A DNA stretch of 64,000 bases, from positions 8,540,483 through 8,604,482 of the forward strand of contig NC_086351.1 in the NCBI RefSeq assembly GCF_036324505.1. The letters are read 5' to 3'. Below, one piece after another: positions 27,801 to 39,859 of the stretch. Positions within the stretch are counted from its first letter, which is position 1; the number at the start of each line of letters is the position of its first letter. The stretch is from Eleginops maclovinus. Taxonomy: Eukaryota > Chordata > Actinopteri > Perciformes > Eleginopidae. The notes beneath the pieces were generated by a model. It was not told the origin of the DNA. It made no database searches and saw only the letters and a list, made by a program, of their open reading frames with translations. The translations under genes were made by a program, and so were the position numbers.

Positions 27801-30800
27801 GAACTAAGAGTAAGTGTGAAAAGTTTCTATGTCCCTATTAAAATAATGCTCCCACAATAGCGTATAAAGCACCCAGATGACTTCATTCTTCTCTCTGTTT
27901 CATCTGTGGATTAAAAATCTGCTGAATAGAATCTATTTATACTGCGTGGTAATGTTGTGGTTCACAAAGATTAGAGATTTACATAAAAATAGAGCAGAAG
28001 CAAAGAGTTAATGGATGTACATACCGAGTGAATAAATGCAGTGAATCTCTGATAAGATCATCATATTTATGACATGTTTGATCTCAATCCAGGATGGCTC
28101 ATTCATAAGGGTTTAAGATCATAACTGAAGCCTGCATAGTTTATCAAAGGAGTCTAATGAAAGTTTGATGCAATTAGCAAAAACTCAAGGAACCAGAACC
28201 AGTTTTGTTGACGCAATTACTATGACGACCACCAGTTTAGCTGTGATGACATAACCCCCCAATCTGCGTCCAAGCTTTACCACTGGCCACTCCCGCATTA
28301 ACAGTAACCTCTACACGTTTTATGTCCCAAAGGCTGATGAGTACTTGGGATCTATAATAGTGTATCCAGCAAAGGGCCTGCTACTCTTATTAGGACAGTG
28401 CAACCCCATATTGAAAAATAGGAAAAGTCCAATTTTCACACTTTGCAAAGTCATGTAGGCGGCCAGATTGGAACCTCTACCGAGTTGTTTCTGACCCTTG
28501 AGCCATATGTTTGACACCTCTACACTAAAACAAGCTTCCTCCACATTTGTTTCCCATTTCTGTATCCACTGTAGAACATACTGATGTTTCTGCTACAGCT
28601 CTTGTCTTAAGAAGTTCAATCAAAGGGTGTTTCAGTGTTTGTCATGGAACTAATCCTTCCTCCTATTTCTAGCGTGACGACAGTTTGTATGTTAATAGCA
28701 AGCTTTCAGGATCATTTTTCTACTTCTTTCACTTCAATGTAAAATAGCCTGAGAGGTAGATTTAATATCCTTGTCTGACTTGATGTGAAAAGGCGACCCA
28801 ACACTGCAACAATGCCGCATCTTGATGCAATAATCTCAAATTAAGTCATGAATAATGGAAGGAAAAGTCATGAAGAAGAATTAATAATTCAATAGATAAA
28901 TAATTTACAAAATAATCAAATAAATAAATAATGACACACCATAAATAAAGAATCAGATTAAATCTTTCCACCAAGAAGCCTCATGCAAGAAGCAAAGCAA
29001 ACAAAAATAGATCCAGAGAGAAAGCTGTGTCCATTATAAGGTAAATGTGTTGTTCATTTGTTTTTTGTTTGACCTGCATCAGATGTTTGTTCTGGTAATC
29101 ACCACACAAACATTGAACACATTAGCTTTTTGATGTTAAGATCATGGTTATTCAGCATTAAACCACATATTTATTGTATGTATTTCTTTTTTTGTTATTT
29201 GGCCTAGGTTGTAAAAATGTTGTCTGCATGTACGCTCCATCGCCAGGCCAATTTTAACAAGGAGTTATAAACCGCTTTCTACCCTGATCCTAACATTAAG
29301 CCAACAGCAACCTCCTATAGTTATAAATACATTCTTAACCTCCCACACAACTTTGTATGTTTACGTTCAAATGAGAAAGATCTCTAGAAGTTATGGGAAT
29401 TAAAACAGAGTCTGCAAAAGAAGAGGATAGGGTGCTATGCTAAATCAAGAAACATGTCCATACACAACCATTTCCAACTTTGAATCTAAACTCTCCATTT
29501 TAAACCTGCAAAAACACAATTTTGGGCGATACTGTAAAACAACAGACATATTATCACCTTTTAGGTTTGTGTGGCAAGTGTTTTTATTGCCACCTGCAGT
29601 TGTACGTCCATTTTTCATTCTAGATATGGTTATGGTCTCAACAAACTCAAAAAAATATTGGTTTCTTCAGCTGCTAAATGCTGGACCATGTAGGTGTAAG
29701 GTCTGTTTATAAGAGCTTTTTCACTGAAAAGTTATGGGTCATGTTATTAAAATATGAACTGAAAGCCATGTGATAATTATCTTCGGTTTGTTACAAGCGA
29801 CAACTTTCACACACCAGTAGTCTTGTGATCCATTGTTAAGGGATGTTGATTAGAAAATGGACTATAGCGGCTTGATTGCTAAACCTAGAACATATCATTT
29901 TTTGAATATATGCTTGTCAAATCTATACTACTGTTGCACTGGCTAATCACAGGAGTTCTGCCCAAAAACCCTGGTGGATACATCATTTGGCCTCACTTGC
30001 ATCAACTAAGTGCAAATAAATGTCCAGATGTAATGATGTCAAAAGAGCATCAGCTTATCAGTAATCATTTATGAGGAAAAGTCTGTGTTTAGGGAGGCCT
30101 AAGGGCAGGAGAGCATCCAAGTGTTCTTGAGTCCTGTTGGTGTTTATTTTGTCAGCAAGAGTTTTACAAGAAAATTATACTTAAGGCTTAAACAATGAAA
30201 ACTTAGCCTATTCCTCATGCCATCTGCCTATCAACCTTACCCTATCAAGAAACAATCAACAGAACCATCTGCAGTCTAGTCACCAGTCCTGTTATCCCTC
30301 CAAACCAAATAATGACAAACTGGAAAAAGCAGGGTGAGTAAGTCACTGTATCTATCAAGGAAGGGTTTCATCCAACCAGAGAGCTCAGTCAAACAGAAAC
30401 ACAGTGACAGAAAATACTGGCTTTGGCTTCTCATCCTAGAATGGGAGCTTTTAAGAGACTTTTGTGGATTTAGAGATATTTTTATAAAGGCTTGTAGATA
30501 TAGAAATGCCTTTTAAACAGTTTTATAGTATTTTGGGATAATTATATATAATAATTATATTTTAACTGCATCTTTTGACTGTATTGGACATCAAAGTTAA
30601 AAATGCACAGGTAATGTTAGTCTTTGGATGTTCTTTTAAACTAAGGCCTCACAATCCAAGAGCAGTTCTCTCAAGCCATTAAAATTCATTCACTCCCAAT
30701 GATTGCAAACAATGAGGATCCAAAAAATGAAAAAAGAGGTGGCAGACACAAAGATTAATTAAAAAAAGAAAAGCTGTACAACGGACACATGGATTGTTTC

Positions 30801-33800
30801 ATTAGAAGCCAGTTGTGCGGCTGCAGAAATGCCAAGAAAATATGTGTGAGGGTCCAGGGATGGACAGCGCTTAAGATAAAACAGTCGAAAAATGTGCAAC
30901 AGACAAAACCAGGCAATGTGGAATGGAGGAGGCCCCTAATGAAGCCAGCTGGTCCCAGTCCAGACAGGCAGAGGAGGGGGAAGGATTGATAGAGGGAGCG
31001 ACCCAAGGGGGTGGGTGGAGAGAGAGAGAAAAAGAGGGGAAGAGGGAGTAAGACATGCAGGATGTATGGCCGCCCAGGCAGCTCTATTGTATCAGGAGGC
31101 ACCAGTAGGTATATTTCTTCCAAACTCTGCAGAAAAACCTAAAACCATGCCAAACAGAACGTCTGCTAATCGTGCTGCAATTACTAGCCTAATAGATGTT
31201 TTTTTACTCTGCTTCTGGTCGCCTCACAGCCGCCATTTTGGGAAGCTTCATTATGATGGTGCCTTTGGATGCAGTACTCACTGTCTGTTTTTACTCTCGT
31301 ACACAAGTGATCTTGTTTAGTTGCTGAGACTTCCCAGCTGTTTGGTACTCTTTTTGATGCGCTGGTTCAATACTGCTGGAGACCCAACCCTACCTCCTTT
31401 GCACACTTCCATGCTTTCCAAACACACACTCACACTGGTGAGAATTTGCAGGATGGATTTTTTTTTTACGGTGTAATACATACTGGCTGCTTCTACCAGT
31501 GTATATCTTAGTTTTTTTATGCACCCTTTCTGTCAGTTATAAAAGCTGTTACAACGTTTCCTCAGCAATCCAAACAAGACCAATATCAACGTATTGCCAA
31601 CCAGTTTTAACAGAAAAGTATAAGAAGTTCGGACAGACCACATTTACATGTTTGGCATTGATGGAAACACCTAAACACACCATGCGAATCACAACAAATA
31701 ACATGTTTATGTTTTACAATCAACTATGGCTACCACAATAGTCAAGTTTGACTAATTTTCACTGGCTGGGGCTTTGGCATGCATTATGCTTTATAATGAG
31801 CCAAGTCCAAAATCGACACTAGACCTAACCCTATCCCTCACCCTAGAGTGCCCTACCCAAGCCCTCCTTAAATAAGACTCATGATACCATAGCATAATAT
31901 TATTCTACTGTAGAACACAAACAAATCAAGAAAACATGTTATTTAAAGGAAACAAATATACATTTATTGTATGAATCACAGAGCCCACAATGGAAAACAA
32001 ATCACAATTTAATTCCAGAAATATTTCAACATACGTAAGATCTGCTGGTAGCACATCTTCAAAAGCGTATCCATTTAGGAACAAAAACATGTCCTCCTGT
32101 CTTTCTAAGAGATTATTTTAGAAACACATGTAGTATAAATAGTATTTTCCTGCACAGTATCCCAATTGGGAAATCTAGGCCACAGAAAAATTCATTTGAG
32201 GTGTCACAGTAAGGTTTAAAAAAAACACAACAATGTGGGAAAATAATGTAAGACAAAAATAACCTGTGAGCACAGAGAACCAAAGCAAATGTCAAATATT
32301 CAACAACACTGGGACAAGTTAATTTCAGTTTAACAGAGAGGTTTCTAAATCTATGACCCAAGTTTTATCTTAAAAGACAAAATCCATTAAATGTTATTAG
32401 CAAAAATGTTGCTTTGTTGATATAATGAATATGTTTTTTGACATTATACAATGTATTACATACCACTGCAACTTATTACAAAATAAGTCAAGAGGCAAAA
32501 GTCATTAATTAAGTAAGTACGACTTAAATAAAGCATAATTTCCTGTCTCATCATATTATTTTTGCATTTGTCCTCAACAGATTCTTCCTTTAAGTGTAGA
32601 CCACAATCATAATATTGCGGCATATTTTTCGAATAGTTCACTTTTGCGTCATCATCTAGTGGGGAAACTGTAACTGAAACTGAGTCATTTCCAGGAGGAT
32701 TTATTATTAAACATTGGAAGCTCAGTTCTTTTGACATGGAAATTAAGTTATTGTGCATTTTTTGACATGCTGCATCTTCTGTAATCAGATTAATGTCTAC
32801 CATGTTTGTTTTAATATCTGTTTCTTTAAAAACAACTAAGGATTTGTAATGGGAAACAATTCTAATCAGCCATATAACAGCCAATTATACTGTTATGGCA
32901 TCAGTTATCTTAAGCTTCCTGGTGATTCTGTTTGGTATTTTACTATGTGAAGCTCATTGCAGCAGTATTTGTGTTGTTATCTTTTTGTTCACAATCACAT
33001 GACAGGACAAAAGAATCCAAGTATGTTTAATTAAAGATATAATGACAGAACCAGTGGTCTCTGTTGAGAGTTAATCAAAACAGGCACTTGAAGAACATCT
33101 ACAGATTACCTCCTGTGGGTGATCGACTGCTCCATGGGTTCTCATATTTAATAGACATTTTTCAGTTCATAATCTCTGCATTTTACTCCATAATGCCTGC
33201 CAAACACTTTTTCCATCATCAGCACAATTACATTTAATAAAGTTCCATCTATAACCCACTCTGCTTAATGTGTGAACCTGACACCAACCGAGATTCAAAG
33301 AGGATGCCATTACGTTATTTAGGGCTAATTTTTTTTTTAAATGCCATGTTATTGTTTTTGTGGGGGAGGGTTTGGAGAATTGAATGTAAATATGAGGCAT
33401 CCTGGTAGATTTGGTGGAGTTATTGGCTTTGCAAATGTTTGAATAACTCCTCAAACACTTCTTGCTCTCCACGGGCTGCGGCGTCTCATTGCAGCTTTGG
33501 AGCTAAGTGATCGTTTGGCTAAATGAGGAGCCCCTGTCTCCACATGTTTGTGGGAGCTGTAATGGCACTGTACTCTCAGCAGGCTTGTGCAACACTGCTC
33601 TTCAGAATGAGGAAGACTGCTGGGCCTCCAGCATGCAGTGGCCCGGACTCATTCCTGTCCTCCTATGGACCCATTACTCTGCTCAACGCTGATGCTCGAG
33701 CAGCAGCGATGCCTTGTGCTATGGAACCATTAGTCTGCAGCACACGGACAGTAAAAACGCAACAATAAGGATTCCAGATGCTGCAAGACTGTCTAATTCC

Positions 33801-36800
33801 TATTTGATAAGGGTAGCAGCCATTTGGTATCAAATTATTCCAATGTTTTATTGATGTAAATGACTGGAAGACAAATACATTTCTGTAAAAAATATATAAA
33901 ATACAATATAAGAGTCAATAGGATTTGAATTTGATGGCTACAAGTGCAGTACATTGATTGTTTACACTCGTCTAAATAATAATGTTTACATTTTAATATT
34001 TCATTTGGTCAAGTAAATGGTCAAAGACTACAGTATAAACATGGTCAGTAAACCCACAGGCACGTACCGATTAATACAAGCTTTCCGGATGAATAAAAAA
34101 AACATTTTTTTCTAAAAAACTATAAACATAATTGGCAAAATAAAGCATAAATGTAAAATGAATTAAAGACAGATTATTTAAGCGACTGGTTGGATTTCAT
34201 TTTGGAACAAAAACACTAACCCTAAAATAAGAAAATCTACAATAATGTTTGTGATCTGAAAAGGTTCACTCACTATTGATGAAATGAATAATCCTCTCCC
34301 TGAGCCACTGAGCTACAAAACCGCAAAACAAAAGCTTTAATCTGGACTTTCACCAATAGACAAAACCCACAGCTGCTTCCCTGGCAAATAATTTGAAACA
34401 GTTTTTGTGGGATGAACTGTAACACTTTTATATCAAAGTAAAATCAACCTAATTTTCTCACAGTGGTTCTAAAATTGTCCCTCTCCTGACCCTTTTTCAC
34501 TTAAAATATGTCCATTAAAATTCCCAACTTGTGCTTGTGTGGTTCTTGAGTTGGTTTAACTTGTATAGCACCGAAAAAAACATGAATGATGTCAATATCT
34601 GGCATACATCGCTGCCTTTCCACAAATGCTGCTGCAAATTCTCCTATTGTAGAGGGTACTACTCGCAGGCATAGAGAGATGACTGTCCAATACAGAGTGA
34701 TGATCGACCAGCCCAATGCATTCGCAGCACAGCAGCACTGTGTTGAAGCTTACTTTGTGGGATAACTTTGGAAGGTTGAAGACCAATGGGGCTGGATATG
34801 CTGTATGTGGGGGCTATTGGTGCTGGCCTGGCAAAAAGTTAGTGCCCAATTTGAACCAAGCCGAGTGCCAGCGCTTCTGCAGAGGATCAACAAAAATGGT
34901 TTAGAAACGCTCTTAAACTGACCGTAGAAATGCCTTGGTGGAAAAACCCTGTCTTTGTCCGATGGGCAACTGTGGGAGTGTGTGTCTCTTTAATGATTCA
35001 AAGTAATAGCTGTCTGTTTCAGTTTTTTCTTTGCATCAAGTAATTAATTAGTACATTCATATACTGTATGTGTCATATATATGTTCTCCACAAAAAGGTT
35101 AAATAACCAATCTTAACTGTTGGACACACACATGTTCACACTATATTGAAGTGTACCAGGATGTTTTTACGTCTCCAATCACGTGGAACTTGCATATTGG
35201 ACTACGATGATCTTCCAAACTACTTTGATATGACAAAGTCATGCTTGAGGTACTGTACGTGTCTTAAACTAAGATTTAAGGAGAGCACAAGAAACTTTGC
35301 CCCGTGTCAAAGTCTGCACAGATATAATGGTAAAAAAGTAAAGCTCAAACAAACAGAAGGAGACTTTAGAAAGTTGATATTTAAAAAGTGAACTGCAACT
35401 TCATGCTCAGATCAAACATGTTTGTTTTCCCAGAATATTAGTGATGTTTTGTTCTCGACAAAGATTCTGTTAAATACACATTTGCGTTCATTGGAAGTTG
35501 TCAAGATTAAGCATTGTTGCCAAGAGACTTGCTAAATTCAAGCACCAGCCATCAAGTCATCCAACGAAGCATTAAAGAAAAGATGACATTTTCTAAATAG
35601 CATTTATGATTTGAGAAAAAAAGACTCTTCATTGTACATTTAAATTATTTTCAACAAACAAGCCATCATCATAAAAAAGTTACAAAATGAGGCAATAAAT
35701 AGTTTTTCAATTTTCAGTAAGGAAAAGAATAAACATTCATTTTGCAAAATTGACCTTAAACAATAGAAGAAAGCAACAATGAAAAATGTCTACAGATGGA
35801 TGTTGCCAAGACAGAACAAGATGTACTGACAACATCAGGGGAAGCCATTGTCTGATTGTCTGTGGATCACACAGGAAGGTGCTCAGCTACAGAGAAGAGA
35901 AACAGAAAGATATTCTCCGGGGGGGATAAAGGAGTCAGAGGGCTTTGTTTCTCAGAGTCACGTTGACGCCCTGGTGAGAGAGCTGGGCGTGTCACCTGCC
36001 CACTTGGGAGGGTGTGTTGTTGGGCTGGAGGCCAAAAGGAAAATCGGCAGGGTCTCAAAAAGACAGATCACGTCACAGAGAACGACTCTGTTGCCAGCTC
36101 AGGAGGAAACCAGTTAGATCCAGACTGCGTCAATCAAGTGTTGAATTGATGGATGCTGATGGATGCTGAAGGCACAAATTCACCAGCTTTAAATGTATCA
36201 GTTTAAAGTGCAGAGTGGGGCACCGGCAAAGGAGAGCATCGTCAACCAGCTGAGTCACTAATGATTTCTCTTTTTAACTAGATTACATTTTGGTGTTGGA
36301 TATATTAAACTTCCTACCTTCAGGAAGTGACTGAACAAACTAAAGAGGCGAGTTCTGTCCAATGAAACCATGATGTTTGTTCTCCTTATGAGGCATCACA
36401 AGCCAAGTAAACAATCATGGGCATGCTGTCTGCCATGTCATAATGTCACAGTGCATGATTTCTTGGGATTAAACATTTACATAGTTTCCTCTGGCTGCAG
36501 TTTGGTGAATACATCACACAAATGCGGCCTTAACAAATTGATCGTTGTGACATTTTCACAGAAATAACCTCCGAAAATATATGTGGTGTATATGGTGTCT
36601 TTTAATTTCATGCCACTTACAGCCCTATGATGAAGAACCAATGAAGTTGCCCCATTAAAGCCTGGGTAAAAATTTGGTAAATATTGGATAAATAATTAAA
36701 AAATATTCAAAACAAATTGTATAATCAATATTTCCCTCCAACTGAAAAATACACCTTCAACAACTTTGTATCTGATGTAATTGTCAATCTGAAATCTTTT

Positions 36801-37540
36801 TTTTTTTTTATGACACCATGTTGAACACAAAATAAAATATGCCTTTCAGTTTATTCAGATTCATCCTTCCTTTGCTCAATGTGTCGAATGTTTAGTAACA
36901 TGAAAGAAGGGATGCCGCCTGTTTCCCTGTGGAGCGGTAACATCTCTATTTGTCGTCCCCGGGGACCGGCACTTGTCAGTGTGCAGCTCTACAGAGACAG
37001 ATCCCTCCTCTGACTCTAAGGGAAATCACCTCGTTTGTTTTGTGTCAATCCCCTCAAATCCTACAGTGCCATTGTGCTCCGGCTGCCTCCCCTGCTCTCC
37101 CCAGAGACTGCAGGCCGCATTAATTTTCTCTCCACGTCAAAAAGGTCAACGTATTAACACAGAGATAAAGAGTTTGCTCACATTGTTTACATAAGGCTAA
37201 GCAGTAACTACTTCAGTCTTAAATAAATAACTTTGCCATCCACAACACTTGCTTCTAATTGGTTGACATAAAGTTGTTTGTGTCCTAATACCTTAATTGG
37301 GTTAAACCTGACAGTTAAAGCATGCTAAAATTGCTCTTATAAATCAGTGCTCAAGGCTGTGAGTAACCATAGAAACACTGGGACTGCTGGGTTCACAATT
37401 CATATAAGAAAATGTATATCCCAAACCCTTTAAAGCACAAACTATTGACCAAATCAACCAAAAGCGAAAAACGGAGGAACGTTTTAAGCTTTCCCGTTCT
37501 CATTTCTTTGGTTGATAGCTGTGGTTGTAGCATTCTTTGA
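24846..37540. other. Long stretch of unique non-coding DNA
   Basis: About 12.7 kb with no gene I recognise. It is AT-rich and contains short purine/pyrimidine tracts (e.g. 30985-31050), a short AT palindrome near 30540-30560 and a few compositionally balanced blocks (33460-33770, 35850-36130). The ORFs in those blocks (60-140 aa) have no recognisable domains, and none shows both splice context and codon-like bias. The telomere-like 'cctaaccctatccctcaccc' at about 31825-31845 is isolated and not an array. Confidence 0.5.
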
Positions 37541-37546
37541 CTCAGC

Positions 37547-37800
37547 CCGATTATCTTTTCAAAGCTGTTTTAATACATTTTTTGGCCACTTGGGGGAAGC
37601 ACAACAAGCTATAGATATAATGACATATTATCACCTTGTAAAGTTGTTAAGATAAATGGGCAAAAAGTTCCTGGCCACTTGAAAGAGACAAGTCCTCCTG
37701 CCATTCTCCTTTAAGCTCTATGGCAAAAATTCTTCAGTATGTTCATTAGCGACATGCTAACTTTATCTGTTAGCGATTTGATGCCGGTTGTGTATGTTTG
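37547..37800. repeat. Possible old fish interspersed repeat
   Basis: Phrases such as 'tttttggccacttggggg', 'cctggccacttgaaagagac' and 'ttcattagcgacatgctaac' resemble pieces of a dispersed repeat I remember from fish sequences. 'GGCCACTT' also occurs twice within about 100 bp. I cannot define ends, TIRs or target duplications. Confidence 0.35.
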
Positions 37801-39855
37801 GGATATGAGAGGTCTTTACAGCCTACTGAATGGACTATGAGTCTATACGAACAAATATTGTGCATGCAGCGGCTACACAAAGCATTACAGCATCAACACT
37901 CTTAACATCGTAGCTGATCTATAACCAAGGGACTTGCCTGCAAAGCAAACAAAGCTAACTCTATTTCGATATTGTAAATATTGTGATTTCGCATCTGTTA
38001 TCCTCGGAATAAAAATAAGGTCTGTGTAATGTTCAGATTTATTAATTCAATTATTAATAAATGTTCCAAATTGACAGGCTAGGATAATTTACATTATTGT
38101 GCTGTCGTTCCCGCGTTCAGGTTGGTGCCCCGATCGAGGTAATTTGATGTAAATGTAATTAAATTATTTTATGTACCAAATAATTGTTTTAACAATTGTG
38201 AATAAATGTTGAGCTTCTGCACCAGAATATTTTTTCTGTTATTATTAATCATTGTATAAATATTAAAATTCTTACTGGTAATTATAACTTTAATTACCAG
38301 TATAAAATTACTAGACCTGCCCCCTACCAGTTTAGAGAAGCTGAAATTATACATCTACATCGCCACAATGAATTTCTTTCTATGACCAACTTTGTCCCTT
38401 TTTTTCAATTTACTAACAGATTTGATGACAATAACAATGATTTAATGGTGTTTCAAAGCTTTTTCTCCCAGGAAAGAATACAAATGATGGCAGTTTTGAT
38501 GGGGCAAAAGATGCAAGGTTACAGTATGTCAGTACAAGTATGGTCAATTAGCAGCTTTGGTTTAATGTATCGACAGTGACGTTTAATAATAGCTCAGATT
38601 GGTATTGGCGTACTGTATGTATTACTAAACTGTCAATCTTGCATGGTTTTCACACCTTGGTGATCATCAGCTGGACTGAGCAGATGCTGAATTAAAGAAG
38701 ATGTTTTCTTGGTATTTACAAAGTGCAAATGTGTTACTTGAGCAATAGGTGGATACTGTTACATATGCACACATAAATAGATAAAGATATGCTGTATGCT
38801 GAATAACTTTCAAAGCTCATCAAACTCTTTACCTGCTACAGTATATATATGCAGTACATTTACCATTTAGAACTGACTTTGACATTGATATACTATTTAC
38901 ACATGCCATTAAAGTTGACAAGCATTGTATTCTCCGTGTAAAGTATATAATACACCTCATGTTGACAGTCTGTGGCGGCACAAACAACGTGAGGCACCAC
39001 CAGCAGAAATAATAAGCATTGTGGAGCAGTGTACCGAAGCAGGTGCAAAGACGCCTACTTTTTCCTCCCCCATCTCTGACGAGCCCCCATATCACACACA
39101 GATGTTTCCCATCAAAGGCACCCACAAACCTCTCCACCCTGAGTATGTAAACCAAGATAAGGACCCATTCAAACAGAGGGACTCTGCAAACTGCACCTTG
39201 CTATTCAGCTTTTCTTTCTTCTACAATACGCACTTCAAGACGGCGAGATGCTTGCTTTTTTTTTTTTCTCTGAGGGGTCACATATGCTTGAGCGCTGTGA
39301 GCAAAACATGTAGGTAGGATGTCTCTGATAGGCATTTGTAAATTGACAAGAAAAAGAGATAATACCAGAGTGGTATTTGGATGCGGCAGGAAAAAAAGCA
39401 AATGATTGAATAACAGTAATTAAAGCAGTTATTCGTTCGGCGAGCACCTGCATGAGGGATGATATTGCTCCTTAATTCAGCTCAGTTTAACTTCTCTCAG
39501 CCGGTGGTTCCAGCATCGCCTCATTAATCGCTGATTGGCATCGAGCTGTTCACAGGAACAAACTGTTTACTCTGTCTTGCCTGCTTTCTCTGGGCTGCAC
39601 ACGGCAACGGCCTCTCTAGAATGCAGCATTAAGGCCTATTGTACTGAATGAAGCCAGCACCGCGCTTTTTTACATGTTCTTTTGTGGATTACGTGATAAG
39701 GCTGATTCATATAAACATTTAAAACAGAAAAGGAGGTAATATTGTACAATCATACAGCATATTCTGCAAGTTTTGGGTGAAAAAGTGCACTTAGGCTACA
39801 TTAAGACTCAGTCCAAGTTAACACTACTTTCCTATTAACATTTTTATTCCTTTTG
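37801..39855. other. Unique non-coding DNA with hairpin and CNE-like block
   Basis: No gene recognised. A perfect 11-bp inverted repeat (ACTGGTAATTA / TAATTACCAGT) lies at 38274-38301 with a 6-nt loop. The block at about 39430-39670 looks CNE-like, with TTAATCGCTGATTGGC-type homeodomain and CCAAT motifs. The ORF at 38925-39317 has no recognisable domain. Confidence 0.45.
38274..38301. other. Perfect 11-bp hairpin
   Basis: Arms ACTGGTAATTA (38274-38284) and TAATTACCAGT (38291-38301) flank the 6-nt loop TAACTT. Each arm contains TAATTA, a homeodomain core. The stem does not extend outward, so it is not an obvious MITE end or microRNA precursor. Confidence 0.8.
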
Positions 39856-39859
39856 AGGG

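Noticed and set aside
31820..31855. Telomere-like CCTAACCCTATCCC
   Set aside because: Only one or two imperfect units, so not an interstitial telomeric array.
37503..37520. TCTTTGGTTGATAGCTG resembling miR-9
   Set aside because: The match fails in the middle of the mature sequence and no stem partner is found nearby.
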